Assembly (NCBI RefSeq): GCF_947623445.1
Contig: NC_135243.1
Location: forward strand, 5,210,501-5,274,500
Origin: Clavelina lepadiformis
Taxonomy: Eukaryota > Chordata > Ascidiacea > Aplousobranchia > Clavelinidae
DNA: 64,000 nt
Direction: 5' to 3'
Part shown: positions 35,755-48,198 of the stretch, one piece after another
Layout: each line of letters opens with the position of its first letter
Position numbering within the stretch: position 1 is the first letter of the stretch
Program-made: the position numbers and the translations under genes
Notes under the pieces: model-generated
The model's database searches: none
Told to the model about the DNA's origin: nothing
The model's input: the letters and a program-made list of their open reading frames with translations, nothing else

Positions 35755-37116
35755 GTTTTAAGTGTCCATGATCAATCTCGAAACCTCTGCTTTAAACTTA
35801 TCCTACAACCCGTCCATGGCTTCATTGCAAAACAACTGATTTAAGATTATTTCAACAACCGTCCATGGACGGGTGGTAGGATAAGTTTAAAGAAGCAAGA
35901 ACTTCGATTTTTCGTAATGGTATCCATAGATGCTTACGCAAGAATCATCCATTTTTAACCGTCTATGGACGATCTGCGGATTGCCTCGTGTCCAGCATGT
36001 ACCCGGTGCCGGTGATTTATTCTTAACAAGGATAGCCTGCAGCAAATGCGAATTTACGAAACATGGATGAATTTGTTTGCAACCAGTTAATGGAATGGAG
36101 CTTTTAGGATTTCATTGGTACATTTAAAAGTAGGTAAATCATAAAATAAGTTTAGAAAAAGATGAAATTGTTTTGTGTAGTCTTAATTATAGACTTAACA
36201 TGAAGTAATGATATTTTTTGAAAGATTTTCCTTAAAGAAATACACAGCAATAGGCTACAGCATAAAAAATACTTAATTTGGAAAACATTCATTTGAAATC
36301 TTAAACCAGTGGAAGTTGTATTGTATACCGTAGAGCAACATATTTCAAAAGAGTCCTTTTTTCTGATCGACTCAGAAACAGTCAAGGAATTGATAAAAAC
36401 AGTTGGGGAAAGATAAGTTTGTATAAAAAAGTTGTACAATTTTCGACAGTTTATCGCTTCATTGTGTAGTTTTATTTTCCAATGACTACTTTGCAAGTGA
36501 TAAGTTAATGTAGCCTAGCTATATATAAAAAAAAAAGTTAACAAAATAGTAGCATTTTCAGTTAAAATAATTATGAGTGAATTTTGGAAAATTTAAAGAT
36601 TTGGTAATTTATCTGATATTATAGCAATCACTGAGTAACAAAAGTTATTGGCAGAAATTGTGTAATCTGTTGCGGTAACCATTGTATATCTATTTCAAAG
36701 TATGTTTCAGATTACAAATGTTTATCATTGCCATAATGTAATTGTTCTTAACTAACATGTGCTATAATTAACATTTGATAGCTCTTTCTTTGAGGCTTCT
36801 AGGGCTACTATATAAACGATTTTACCCATGGAATAACCATAAATTTGCATGCGAACAAAAAATTTGCTGAAGTCTAGCTCAAAGTAATGGACCATATTTG
36901 TACATGTTTCATTTGCAGCAGTTTGTTGCTGCTTTTTGCTTTAACAAAGAATTTCAGATAGATGCATAAACTTGTTGATGGACGTGATATATTAAACTAT
37001 AGTCAGGATTGTTGTTTAAGAGTATTTTTCCAACTTTAGCTCTCTCAGAAAACACTTCTTAACTTGTCACGTTGAGTCTTCGAAAGAATTAATCGCTGAG
37101 ACCTCACAAGAAATAC

Positions 37117-37513
37117 ATGCAGAATACCTCAATCAATCCTCATATAGTTCTACAAGTTCATTTGCACAGCCGTTTCTTGTACAAAGTTTCGGTGATAGCA
37201 TGTCATTGCAGAACAATGATACAACAGCAAGCTCATTTTTTGAAAACAGGAAAATTTGCAAATGCAGCTAATTTTATTTCAAAGTTACATACTAATGCTT
37301 TCGTTACAGAGCATATGGTAAGAAGAAGAAATACAAGCCCACATTGCAGTTTAGAACGAAATGAGTTACGCACTTTTCTTGATGACATTGCTATGTTTTG
37401 TGCACAATACCAAAATGTTTTTCAACGTCTATCAACTCTACATCAAGAAGAATGTGGATGTTTCATACGCCCAATGGCGAAAGTGTTAGGCCAAAGGATA
37501 GATTTTGTCTCAG
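37117..37513 (+). CDS. Possible 5' exon(s) of unrecognised gene Q
   Basis: Open frame with a protein-like second half (LERNELRTFLDDIAMF, YQNVFQRLSTLHQEECGCF), ending at a consensus donor TCTCAG|GTAAAT at 37513. In another frame, 37121-37266 reads a Ser/Thr-rich segment (YSSTSSFAQPF). The exact exon limits are unclear and the phase (1) does not directly fit the next recognised exon at 37833. I do not recognise the protein. Confidence 0.3.
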
Positions 37514-37832
37514 GTAAATCTAAATCTGGCTCTGGCCTTTCCTTGATGTTGTCAGCTCGCATTTTCCTCTGATGTTCTGGTCTCGTTTTATCCACAATAG
37601 TACCTCAAGGTACTATTTGTGTCTGATAATTCTTCGCAGTGCTTTGTCCGTTGTTCTCAGTTAATAAACATGAGTCAAATTTCCTTTTCCTATCCCTTTT
37701 TTTCTGTTTATCTTGTGAGTGAGGTGGAAATGAAATGAAGCGGTCTCTTTATGCGCAGCCGGTGTTTTTTTGTGAATTTATGCGCAGAGTAATGTCGTTC
37801 CAGCATCACCTCTCCTCTAATTCTGCCCACAG

Positions 37833-38159
37833 GCGGACGTATTTAGTAGGGCGTGTCACAAAGAGTTATTATTTGAGAATCAAGGAGTCATTACCATCGA
37901 TGTCTATTCACCAGTTGGTGCTGCTATGAGGCATTCAAAAACTGTACCTCTTCCTAGCATTTCTCATTACACTTTAGTTGAACAATTGCGTACGTTGAAA
38001 AACAAATGGGTATATACATGATAGCATTAAAGACTAACTAGATAAAGTCATTGAATGTGGTAGTCATGATTAAAATCCCATCATTTCTTTTTGTAGAATC
38101 GGTCTGCTGAATTGATTTCTGACGACTTTAAGGATCTTTTTTTGTTGTTGAAGCGTTAG
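37833..38159 (+). CDS. Gene Q, 3' exons; unrecognised protein
   Basis: Exon 37833-38009 (59 codons, ADVFSRACHKELLFENQGVI through VEQLRTLKNKW), donor TGG|GTATAT, then exon 38097-38159 (NRSAELISDDFKDLFLLLKR, stop TAG) after a TTTTTGTAG acceptor. Both junctions are in phase 0, and the joined sequence around KNKW|NRSAELI looks like one amphipathic helix. No domain recognised. The upstream exons are uncertain (see 37117-37513). There is no superfamily promoter block and no membrane helix, so it is unrelated to the membrane-protein genes. Confidence 0.4.
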
Positions 38160-38234
38160 GCTGACATATCTACTTTAAACACTCAAACTTTATCAATTCA
38201 GTTAAATTTAGGTATGGTTTAAGCGTATACTGAA

Positions 38235-38660
38235 TCATATCATACTCTGTGTTGCTTTGGTTATAGATGACTTCTTTATCTAGCTGTGTTAGCAGGCAAA
38301 GCGGCCACGACACTGATGATGATGATGATTAAATGCAGCAATAGTAATGCTTGATAATTGTGATGTTTTATTCAAAATTATGTTTAGCTAAAATTTGCCA
38401 TTTGAAATTAATCGTTGCTCTGGTTATAGATGCCTTCTACTGTATCCAGCAGTGAGGGTGACAGTGACAGGAACGTTGCATCAAGTGAAAGAGTGGTGAG
38501 TAATGCTTGATAATTATGATTTATATATAAAACCTTGCGTTTAGTTAAAGTTTGGTATTTACAATTCCTTCTTGCTCTGGTTATAGATGCCTTATTGTAC
38601 TATATCCAGAAATGAGAATGGCAGTGGCTGAAATACTCTTTCAAGTGAATTGGGAGTAAG
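38235..38660 (+). repeat. Tandemly triplicated exon-like unit downstream of Q
   Basis: Three copies of a ~160-base unit, each with GGTTATAG|ATG and a Ser-rich open segment of 66-69 nt: 38267-38332 (MTSLSSCVSRQSGHD, then a run of Asp and a stop), 38430-38495 (MPSTVSSSEGDSDR, donor GTG|GTGAGT) and 38587-38655 (contains a stop, donor GGA|GTAAGT). The shared intron-like sequence shows true duplication. They may be alternative last exons of Q. Confidence 0.5.
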
Positions 38661-40147
38661 TACGGCCTTAAAATTTTGACCCAAGGGTTTTTATTTCAAT
38701 TTTGTTAGAAAATTTTCCAGATTCAACAAGACTTTTGCAAAATATTTCCCAAAACTGATGGATATGAAATGCGGCTGAATTGGAATTATTCAAGGATTGT
38801 GATTATCAGCAATATTTGTACAACACAAACTATGTCAAAGTACAGTAGGCATAGATTTACAAGAGTGTATTAACTAGCTCTTTTGGCAGAGCGCTTGAGG
38901 ACAGCGGCATGAGCTTGTTGCCCGATTTGCTATCTTCTGGCACCGTGAAAAGAAATATGCATGGCAAAAGATGGCGGCCAAGCTCTGCAGAAAGCTGAGC
39001 TGCATTTTTTGATTTACAAAAGGTATGGGATTAATGATGAAAACTTTATGAAACGAAAATCTGTTCAGCACCATTTCAAATAAAGTTCATTAAAGAGTTT
39101 GTTTGTTTTTAAAGGTGGGAACAATTCTTCAATATGTTTCACAAAAGTGAACTGTTGGAAGAGGTTGGAAGTACCTGGTAGCCACAGGTGGTCATGTTTG
39201 GGCCAAGTTTATTCTAACCAAAGCAAATATTTTGCTTGGTGAATAACGCAAAATATGAGTGCCCATCTGTAAGCAGGGCGGTGGAGCTCTGCTTTAAATC
39301 ATTTTTGTGTTTAATGCAGCGTACCCGGCATGTGCCGAAAATGCATGGTATTTCATACAAAAATAGCTTGATGGAATTAATAGTTGTTGTGATGGTAAAT
39401 AGGGAAAGTAAGTCACCAAACTAAGGGGCACTACCATTTAAGCAAATTAACTAAGCGATAAACTTGTTTAGTGTTGCATCATCACATGTGGCGTGTCAAA
39501 TACAAACTTTCGTATAATCACTGAACAGTGTGTTTTTTGCAGAAAGTGTATCATAGACTACTGGAGATATGCTACTGAAGCTTACATTTACTCAGGCAGT
39601 TACAATCATGGAGATTTGTTAAAACGATCAATGATGAGTGTACAAAGCACAGTCTAAAGTGTATTTTTGGTTGATTTTGTAGGTTCAAGCAACCATGTTG
39701 TTTGGTATAATTGACATTAATACAACCAATTAGGTTGGTAAATTTCTTCTACCTATTGTCTCGTCTGGACATACAGTAGTTGGTAATCAAACATGGGTAA
39801 ATAAAATTAAAATTTTGGTGCTTACTTGCACCAATTATTTTGTAGAGTGTAGCAACTTAGCCTACACGACATAACACAGCTTTCGATAAACGTTCCCACA
39901 AGAAATCCTTTATTAAAATAAAAGCCCAGAAAACGAAAAAACAGATAATTGTGAATATATTCAGCACACACTTGCTCCGCGTTCTCCTGTTGTCATATTA
40001 TTCCAGTGACGACGCTTTAACATGTGCAAACAGCCCCCCCCCCCGAATTAGTGGCCGAAGCAAGATATTTCAAGATCGACAAGTAGTAAGTTTAGTAAAA
40101 GTGAATTCCGTTGTTACTGTGGTGTATTTTTTTTGTGGTTAACGAGA
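38661..40147. other. No gene seen
   Basis: Only short unsupported open frames. There is a run of ten C bases at about 40035-40044. Confidence 0.4.
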
Positions 40148-40155
40148 CGCTAATG

Positions 40156-40639
40156 CAGTGTAGGGCAAACTGCGGCTCTCCGGCATGTTTTTTGTGGCTC
40201 TTCTAGTCGAATCGTAAAATTCCAAAAAATTGTAAGGGCTACCAAGAGTCACGTTTAAGAACGTTTCTCTCTTTTTCTTTTATTTAGGCCAGCATTTCGT
40301 TTATGACGTAACAATAAATATAGAATCCGAAGAATTAGTTAACAGCAAGTCAACGCAACTTAATTGTTAAGACATTAAGCTTTAGCTCAGTTTAGTCTAC
40401 TTAAATAGACTGCAAAAAAGACATCTAATGCTAGCAAGTATAGTTTTTAACAAAGATGGGCAAACTGCGGCTCGCCAACATGTTTTAGTGGCTGCTCTAA
40501 CTGAATAGTAATATCCAATATTGTTCATTATCGATGCATTGTTTACTGTATTTGTATTGATACTACGAATTTTGCGGCTCGCTGGTGTTTGTAGTTTTCC
40601 GCAAGAGACTCTTTCGTTGAACAAGTTTGCCCACCCCTG
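40156..40639. mobile_element. hAT-type MITE with a doubled left end
   Basis: The left end CAGTGTAGGGCAAACTGCGG and the right end (reverse complement) CAGGGGTGGGCAAACTTG are typical of hAT MITEs. An 8-bp duplication CGCTAATG (40148-40155) and CTCTAATG (40640-40647) has one mismatch. A second left-end copy, GGGCAAACTGCGGCTCGCC, lies at ~40456, so the element is either a rearranged dimer or a nested pair. Confidence 0.75.
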
Positions 40640-41220
40640 CTCTAATGTGATGTTTTACTTTATAAGTGGCAATATATGTTTTATTACCTGAAAGACGTCG
40701 AATTAACGTAATGTCGTGTTTAACTTGAAATACATTTGATTGGATTAAATTCTTCACACTGTTTACTGTACAGCACAGTAGCCTACAGCATGGTTAAGGT
40801 TTGACGGGAACGCGTTTAGCTAAACAGTACCATTACCAGAATAATTTCACTATGGTATGAGAAATTCCATGAAATCGACAAGTTATCTCGCCATTTCCAT
40901 ACACGATTCAGTATTGGTCTTAATGGTGTTGGCCTAATTGTATTATCTTAAATAATAATTTAATCTGTATCATATTCCTTTGGTGAAATTAACATGGACG
41001 TAAATTTTGACGTACCTATATTTGGGGTTATCAAATCTGCAAGACACCTTTCATTTGTTTTGTACTTTTATTGAAGTAAAAACTGTATGCAAAATAGCTG
41101 TGTTTGAGATAGGTTACTGAAATGATGCGCGATAACGGATAATGACTTACTATGATGCAGATGCAGGAATGTTACAGATTTCATAATGAAAATTAAAAGT
41201 ATTCTTTATGCATGAAACTT

Positions 41221-41946
41221 CTATCCACCCTCAACACAATAACTTGTGTTTGAAGTGAGATTCTTCGTGGTGCATCGAAAAGCTGTTGACAGAAGATGAA
41301 AAATTCATGTTTTGATAACTTACTTAACGCAAAGTTTCGTAAACATTCTATTTCTTTCGTTAGAAGCATAAATAAACATTTACAAAACACTTAAAAAATG
41401 TAATGGACTATACTACCTTATTAGTTAGTTAGACACAACTTTCTTACCTTCGAATAAGTTTGCTACTTGCCTAACAACGCTGGAATGATTTGTACCTTCG
41501 ATTGTCAAAGACTTGTCCTACACAAAGTTTTACAAAATTATTTTTTGATCATTCTCGTTACTTAATGATCTCGTTGACAAAACTTTATAAATCTGTGATC
41601 AACAATACTGCATTTAAATTTATACTGAAAAAAATACATTTAAGTTGTATAGTGTACGTATATTTAATGTTCAATATATTAAAGCAGTTTACACTGATGT
41701 ACCTGAATAAAATATATTAGAACAATAAAAGTAGTCCCAAGTGAAACTAAGATCGACATACAAATTTGTGTGCGACGGTGACAACACCACTCACAAAACC
41801 CGGGAAATGAAACTGTCAACACAAACATGTTTATGTATAATTATAGTTGGGAAATTTGTGGATTACACAACTTAAAACATTTTGAAAAACTTACATTCAT
41901 CGTTTTCGTTACCGTAAACATTTTCTAGTGGGATGTTTTCAGGCAT
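41221..41946 (-). CDS. M: small single-pass membrane protein
   Basis: Exons 41895-41946 (MPENIPLENVYGNENDE), 41703-41812 (FSFPGFCEWCCHRRTQICM, then helix SILVSLGTTFIVLIYFI), 41448-41511 (SLTIEGTNHSSVVRQVANLF) and 41221-41282 (ending SYCVEGG, stop TAG); 95 residues. Intron 1 is 82 bp. Phases 1, 0, 1 equal those of P1, P2, B and C. The Cys-rich, basic stretch just before the helix is unusual in the superfamily. The last exon starts CAACAG|CTTTTC, the same acceptor context as C1 and C2. Poly(A) signal (reverse) 41067-41072; promoter block 42223-42308. Function unknown. Confidence 0.6.
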
Positions 41947-42222
41947 ATTGTCAGTGCTAGAAACTAAAGTGTATGGTCAAACAAAACTAAGATTCTGCAC
42001 TAAAAAATAAAATATTCAGTCTGTTCATTTGGCAAATTTTCCATGTTTTTATATGCTCTTTCTAATAAACTTTATTAAACATTAAACGCTGAAGCAGAAA
42101 CTATATGACTTATGATATGAAAAAAGGTAGCTCAAGAACCCACTGACGAAAGTTTGTCATCGCCAGACCACAGCCAAGCAGCTTAACAATGAAGTATAAG
42201 TCTGTGATTTACAATTGCAACA

Positions 42223-42308
42223 ACCGCACAGCACGTGCCTCGCTGATTGGCAAGCGAGAAGCCCTGAAGGGGATCGATTCAAAAAGGCTGGTTTACACTT
42301 CACTGATC
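42223..42308 (-). promoter_or_regulatory. Promoter block of M
   Basis: On the minus strand: AGTGAAGTGTAAACCAGCC, then CCTTCAGGGC, then GCTTGCCAATCAGCGAGG and CACGTGCTGTGCGG. The last word is shared with the C-family blocks. It lies ~280 bases before the M ATG. The small plus-strand ORF here is a shadow. Confidence 0.5.
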
Positions 42309-42309
42309 A

Positions 42310-44890
42310 AGAACAAGAAAATTTTTTTTTTAATTTTTCGGAATTTCAGGATTATTTTTTTTTGGATGGAGATTATATTGAAGTGTTGTATTAGTAAACA
42401 AACATCCCAGTTTACAACTAACGATGTTGAACAATTAGAAAACGATTTTATCGTCTATCGCATCATGCATCAGCTGGACTGATGAAGATAAGTGACTGTA
42501 GCATAATTTCGTAACGAAAAATATGCTGAGTGATGAAACAATGTTTCAAATTTTTAACATTTTCTCGTAAATTTAATTTTTAGTTTGCTATGGAAGATTG
42601 TCTTCTTACGTAGTTTTAGTTGGCTACACAGGTACAAACCAAAATTACAAAGAGATGTGCTTGCAAACTTTTTTGCACTGCCGTATATGGAAATGAGCTT
42701 TCCTTGTTAGTATTAATGCTACTGGATGTTTTATGTATAAGAAAGCGCAAGGTTTGCATCCTGCTGTTTCCAATTTATACTAAAACTTTAAAAACTGAAT
42801 CGATTTACCTTCGGTTTTGCTGGAGTCATTGAAACAATTTTTAGCAAACCAAAAATCGTGATGAAATATATACATAAAATTTTAGAAACTTTAGAAAATT
42901 TAGTTTAGAATTTGATTAAATTTTTAACTGAAATAAACCCAAAATAAGCTTAGATTTTTTTAAAGATTTTTTTACATTTTAAATTAATAAACAACTTACC
43001 AACATCGTTACAATCATGATAACGTCATTAAAAGGCATTTAAAAATTGTACAAACTGTATGTATTTTAATCCGAAAAGTCAATTTTCTGAGGTTCGATGT
43101 AGGAAATCTTTAGATCTAAAAACTCCTCATACAATTAAAGAAAATTGTTCTGCCTGAAATGTAGTCATATTCATATCCAACCAAATATTTTCAGTTATAG
43201 CTATAAGTGTCCAAAACGTAAATTTTAAAATAGATATTGAGACAACTTTTGGAGAAATGAAAACTTTTCACTGATCTTGATTTTAATAAGTTTCTGACAT
43301 TTTTGTCTGAAGTCTGAGTAGTTGTTCATAGTCATTAGTCGCTGGACGTTATAAATCAACAATTTCTAAATTGTTTTTATAAAGCTTTCTCTGTCCAAAT
43401 TACACTTGTGAGTTAAAACACGTCGTATGGCCAAGCTCATTGCATGCTTTATTTTATAATGAGTGCTTGCAAGTAGTTTTTTATTGTTCTTTTACATTCA
43501 TTAAAGCGTTTTATTTCTGCTCTGCTGTAGTTCATTTAATCCATCGCCATAACAAAACTTCAAAAATGCTTTTTTGACAATATGCTTGTCATTGCAATCC
43601 TTGCTACCTTTACATGAAAGGCACATTTCGCCATAAATTTCTGACTTTTTCGTTTATTTGATTATTTTGTTATCCTGTACTTCACAATTAGAAACAAGTT
43701 TGAATATCTTTGATTGCTTTTTATAAAGTGACCTTTTATTTGATATTACAGACCTTTTTTCCAAGAAGTTTCATACTGTGGACAGTTTGCAAATTCGAAA
43801 ATTCTAGATTGTTTCTATGTTTTAATCAAAATGTTTTGGGATTTGTACTGTATGTTATTAATGTGACGTGAAATAGATGCCATTAAAGAAATCGGAACTG
43901 AATTTTGAAAATAGGATTCGCTACAGATTAAAAGTGTTTAAATTTCTCGATTGCCGTTTAGCAATGAGATGTAACAATTGTGTGCAATAAATACTATATT
44001 TCATAACAAAAATTTACATCCCGCTTGCGTAGATAGTCTCCATTGAGCAATTTTTTTTCTTTGATATTCCAATGAAGTTGCTGTAAACATAAAACAGCTA
44101 TTTAATAACCATAATGCTAAATATACACCGACTGCCAAGACAAGTCGGCATGTACCAATCACGAAGCAGCAGGTCGAAATGAAAAAGTAGGCTGACCAAA
44201 ACGGAAAAACTTGCCAGTATGGTATTTATGAACAATCTTGTCAAATACCAGCTGAAAAATAACAAAAGGTTAGTTTGTGGACTTCTGTGTTTGTATTGGA
44301 AGGACTTACAATAGTGTACAAAATATCTGCTGGTCGTTAAAAACTTCGCTTTCGCCATTGTTTGGTAAAGCCCATAAACTGAATTTAGACATTATTGCTC
44401 CAAGCAATATTAGATGATTTGATAAAATGGCTAAAAGGTAAAGCAATAATAAATGGTTTAGTGAAACAAAAAGCAAAATGAAACCATTGCAATCCTTAAA
44501 GTGGTCTGTGATGGTAAATTACGTAAATCTTTCATGAAATCTTTCACCATCACATGGTTGTTAGTACGTATATGCATAAACAATTTGTCAATACTACTTA
44601 GTGGTAAACTATTTATTACGTAAATGTTTTGTGATTTATCTAAATGCTAACTACGAACATCTCCTAAAGTCTACATGCAAAGTCGTGATCAATCCAAAAC
44701 AAATTTCACTAATTTACACTTTCAACCACACTTTAATGAAAGGCGTCCGTCATACTAAGTTCGAAATTTGCTTTAATTTTTTCAGCATATTTTGGGATAA
44801 TTATTTTTGCACCAAGTACACCATTAAAATATATCATAATTACTTATTATAACAATACTTTCAGAATACTTTTGGACATTTTTTTTGAAA
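42310..44890. other. No supported gene
   Basis: AT-rich. One minus-strand ORF (44098-44358) starts MAKAKFLTTSRYF with a consensus donor inside it, but no in-phase continuation was found. Confidence 0.4.
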
Positions 44891-44896
44891 TATAGG

Positions 44897-45227
44897 CAGG
44901 GTTGCCATACCGTCCTTATTTCTGAGATTTGTCCTTATTTTAAAGGTCTGTTTCTTAGAAAATATTTTTGTTTTTATTTCTAAGAAATGTCCTTCTTTTC
45001 ACTTGCGTCCTTATATTTGTCTTATTTTTAGGTCAAAGGAGTCCATTTTGGGCATTTTGGGCATTACGGCACCTTTCGCATACCACTTTGTACCAAATAG
45101 ATACATAGATTAAGAACTTGCAAATATTGTCTCGTTCTTATTTAAGTTGATTCTTCTGTTTAAGGTACTATTCTTCTTTCGTTTTCTAGTCGTTCTTATT
45201 TTTGAGTCCAGACCGATGGCAACCCTG
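44897..45227. mobile_element. MITE with CAGGGTTGCCAT inverted ends
   Basis: The left end is CAGGGTTGCCATACCGTCC and the right end, reverse complemented, is CAGGGTTGCCATCGGTCTGG. Both arms hold several degenerate copies of GTCCTTATTT or its complement. hAT-like termini, but I see no clear target-site duplication. Confidence 0.6.
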
Positions 45228-45567
45228 GATCTTACTTGCTTTATCACTGGCCCAGTTCACTCAAATATTTCTGCATTCTGTTAAAAAGGCTGCAAATATC
45301 AACCCTTTTCGCTGTATGAACATCATTATTGATATCTATAGCCCACTTTGCGTAAACAATTGTACAAATTAAAAGCTAAAACTGACGTTTTTTGTTTTTT
45401 TTAGCTTTACTAAACATTTTCAGCAATCTACTGACAAAGCTTGTTGCTAATCCAACCCACGTATGCACAATGTATCACTGAAGTGAAGCACACCTTGCAC
45501 AAATTAGAACATCGCACACGAAATGCGCCGCTGACTGGGATAAGGTCGGTGAAAATGAAGGCTTGTC

Positions 45568-45658
45568 CATGGGACATTTTTTTCTGTCCCATCCCATCCT
45601 ATCCTATAGCAATTCATGCCTGTCCCATCCCATCCCAGCCCATCCCATGGGATGCCCA
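45568..45658. repeat. CCCATCCCAT-type simple repeat with inverted ends
   Basis: TCCATGGGACA at the left and CCCATCCCATGGGATG at the right enclose CCCATC tandem copies. Possibly a MITE end or simple repeat; no gene. Confidence 0.4.
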
Positions 45659-45659
45659 T

Positions 45660-47735
45660 CAAAATACAATTCAATAAATGTTATTAAATTTATGGAAATT
45701 TAAGTCTAATGTCTATTAGAATTGACTACATGTACAAAGAGAGATACAAAACGACAAAATTTATTGACTTTGTTAACTTTAAAGTTCAGAAAAGTTGTCT
45801 ATCTATGACAATTTATTATCATTGGTACTCATATTCCGAGTCATGGGAATTGCTTGCAAAGTATTAACAATGCTTGTTCCTATTCAGTGGTTTTCACAAA
45901 CGGTTTTAAATTCGGGCAATAATACATAAAATATCAAAGACAAGAAATAAAACTGCGTGAATCAATTGAAACTTGCCTAAGGCTCGGAAAAAAGTCTTGC
46001 TCAAATTTAAGCAAACTTTACCTTGTAAAACAATACAGAATATTTTGCACGTAAGTTGTCTGATGTCTGTATGTCTGATGTTTCCGTGACGTGAGAAAAA
46101 GAAAAGCTTTAAACCCTTATAAGTTTTTTTGTTTGATCGTTGTTTCTGTGCAATTCTTCGTTTGCTATCTATATTAGATATTAACTTAAGAACTGAGCAA
46201 CCGCTGAGTCGTGTTGTCATCTGTACATTCTAGAATACGCACGTACTGTAACAATATGTAGTCTGTTTTATTCAGTGCCAACTGTATTTTCGTCTTTTGA
46301 CGTCACTACTTTAGGTATTTTACATGTGCGTGTTTTATCCTTAATTTCTTTGTGCGTTCATCACTGTTTTAAGTATTTCGAACTTTCGTGTTTTTAATTG
46401 CTTGGCCGTCCGTATTTTATGGAGGCTTGTCTGCATCTCGCCTATATGTGATTGGTGCCGTTTGCGCAGGGGGTCGATTTGTAATTAAGTTTTGCTCACG
46501 TATTGCGGTGGCGAAGAATAAAAGTCAAGACTCTCTTTGTACATATTGCTTTTATAAAAATTTCCCTGTTTGCAAGTAAAGGCTTTTATCAATTGGCATC
46601 ATTCGAATCAAATTACTTCACAATCCAGCAAACACAGTAACCGGTAACGTAAGCAAGTAAACAAGATAAAGGAAGAAAACTATAAAATGAATAGACATCA
46701 GAAATGAAATGTAAAACCAGTTTCTTAAATATTCTTTAAGTACTAAATCAAATCCCTAAATATTATAAGAATTATGTAAATGTAATTTATTAAATAAATT
46801 AAATACTTATGTAAATGGAATTTTAAAAAGCTCAAACCTATTCTAGTTTTAATCAAGCATTAGCTCGATGTAAGATTATATATAAATTTGCCAATAGTTT
46901 GAAAGGATAAAAACATTCTCTATCGAAGTTATCTGAATTAAGAAGACTACGCTAGACAGAATTGTTGTAGTACACATGATATGATTCAAAATAGCGAGTT
47001 TTCAAATTATTTGGAACAAAATCCTACACAAAAGCAAACAACAGTTACAGCTAAAACTCAATAAAATAAACACCACTTGCAAAGCTACCTGAATAATATT
47101 ACAAGTTTATTTAGTTTTGTGCAAAATGCCATTAAAGTAAAGAATGAAGTATGTCTTAAAATCAAGTCCAATAACTTTTCACCTAAACATGTCAAAAGAA
47201 CAAAATTACTAGTTTTTTGTTTATATTGTTAGTAAGTTTCCGGAAGGAAAGTTTAAACTACTACAGTATCTCAACCAATATGGTGCAGTGAAAATTTTTT
47301 GTTTTTAAAAGTTTTATTGTGTAATGATGGCCGACACGTGATACGCATGTTTTTTGTTAAATTTACAACATTTCTGAGACAGCTGTATTACTTTTTATTC
47401 GCCAATAAATGTAATTTACTTTACCAGTATTTCATTAGCCTAAATAGTTCAAAATTAGATAAAATTTTTAAAATTGGAGCACATCAGCTCGCTGGTGCCA
47501 TTGCCGGTGCCAGAGAAAACGAGATAGGCCTATTGTGCAATAATTTGTGGTCTACGTTCACTAATTTTCGATACGATTTGAGGATTGTCACATCACAAAT
47601 ACTATGTTTTGCGTGGCGATGTTAATCAAATCTGTGTACAAATGTGCGCGCTGTTTTGCACAAACAAACTCTGGTGTGGACGTGACGTACGCAAACAAAC
47701 AATTTTAAATCCTCAAAAATCCTTAAAAATATCTT
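45660..47735. other. No supported gene
   Basis: Several short ORFs without promoter block or splice partners. The longest, 45906-46220 minus (104 codons), has no recognisable motif. Confidence 0.4.
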
Positions 47736-47740
47736 CTGGT

Positions 47741-47816
47741 GTTCAGTGGAGCGTGAGACCAGCCTTGCGTCAGCGGACAGGTTCATTGACCTTTCTTCAG
47801 TCAGGTGCGCATGTGG
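47741..47816 (+). promoter_or_regulatory. Promoter block of P2
   Basis: Plus strand: TTCAGTGGAGCGTGAGACCA, then CCTTGCG, then GGTTCATTGACC, then TTCAGTCAGGTGCGCATGTG. The order and spacing match the other blocks. About 380 bases before the P2 ATG. Confidence 0.55.
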
Positions 47817-48198
47817 TGTGTGGCGTTGAGTGAAATTTAATTCCTCATGTCATTTAACAATGTTTTGTTTTTCGACATTGTTTTTTATATCTGGAAAAGT
47901 CGTGGCTTTACCTTGTCATTATATTTGGCTTCGCGTTTCGTATACAGTAAAAATATTGGAATCAAGTGAAGATACTGTATATCATTTAGGCTGTAAGCTG
48001 TAAGCGTTTACAATTGTTTTTTTTCATTAAACTGTTTGAGGTTGAGTATTTCTAGTCATGCGCATTATTTGGTACAAGAGTGCAATATAGGCAGACATTC
48101 TCCTTGCTGTGCTACTGGCAATATCTTAACCAAGCGCAAAAAATGTTTTCAGAAAACAGCTTTATTTTTGTTTTGTGTTGATCTAATTTAAACTCCAG

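Larger units (their letters stand above)
30729..36010. mobile_element. 5.3 kb MULE-like element with long terminal inverted repeats
   Basis: The left arm (30729-31065) and right arm (35189-36010, enlarged by a hAT MITE) are inverted copies of each other. Both start GGCAC(T/C)(T/G)GGTA and run through CTGGACACGA, GCAATCCGC and several CGTCCATGGACGG-type sub-repeats. Flanks are GGTAATTTA (30720-30728) and GGTGATTTA (36011-36019), a 9-bp duplication with one mismatch, as expected of Mutator-like elements. No MULE transposase was recognised inside, so it is probably non-autonomous. The interior has later insertions: a SINE-like stretch at 32.1 kb and an inverted-repeat element at 32.6-34.8 kb. 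Confidence 0.75.

Noticed and set aside
44098-44358. Minus-strand ORF with a hydrophobic segment and an internal consensus donor
   Set aside because: Splicing at the donor gives a stop almost at once. No promoter block lies upstream, so it was not called as a superfamily member.
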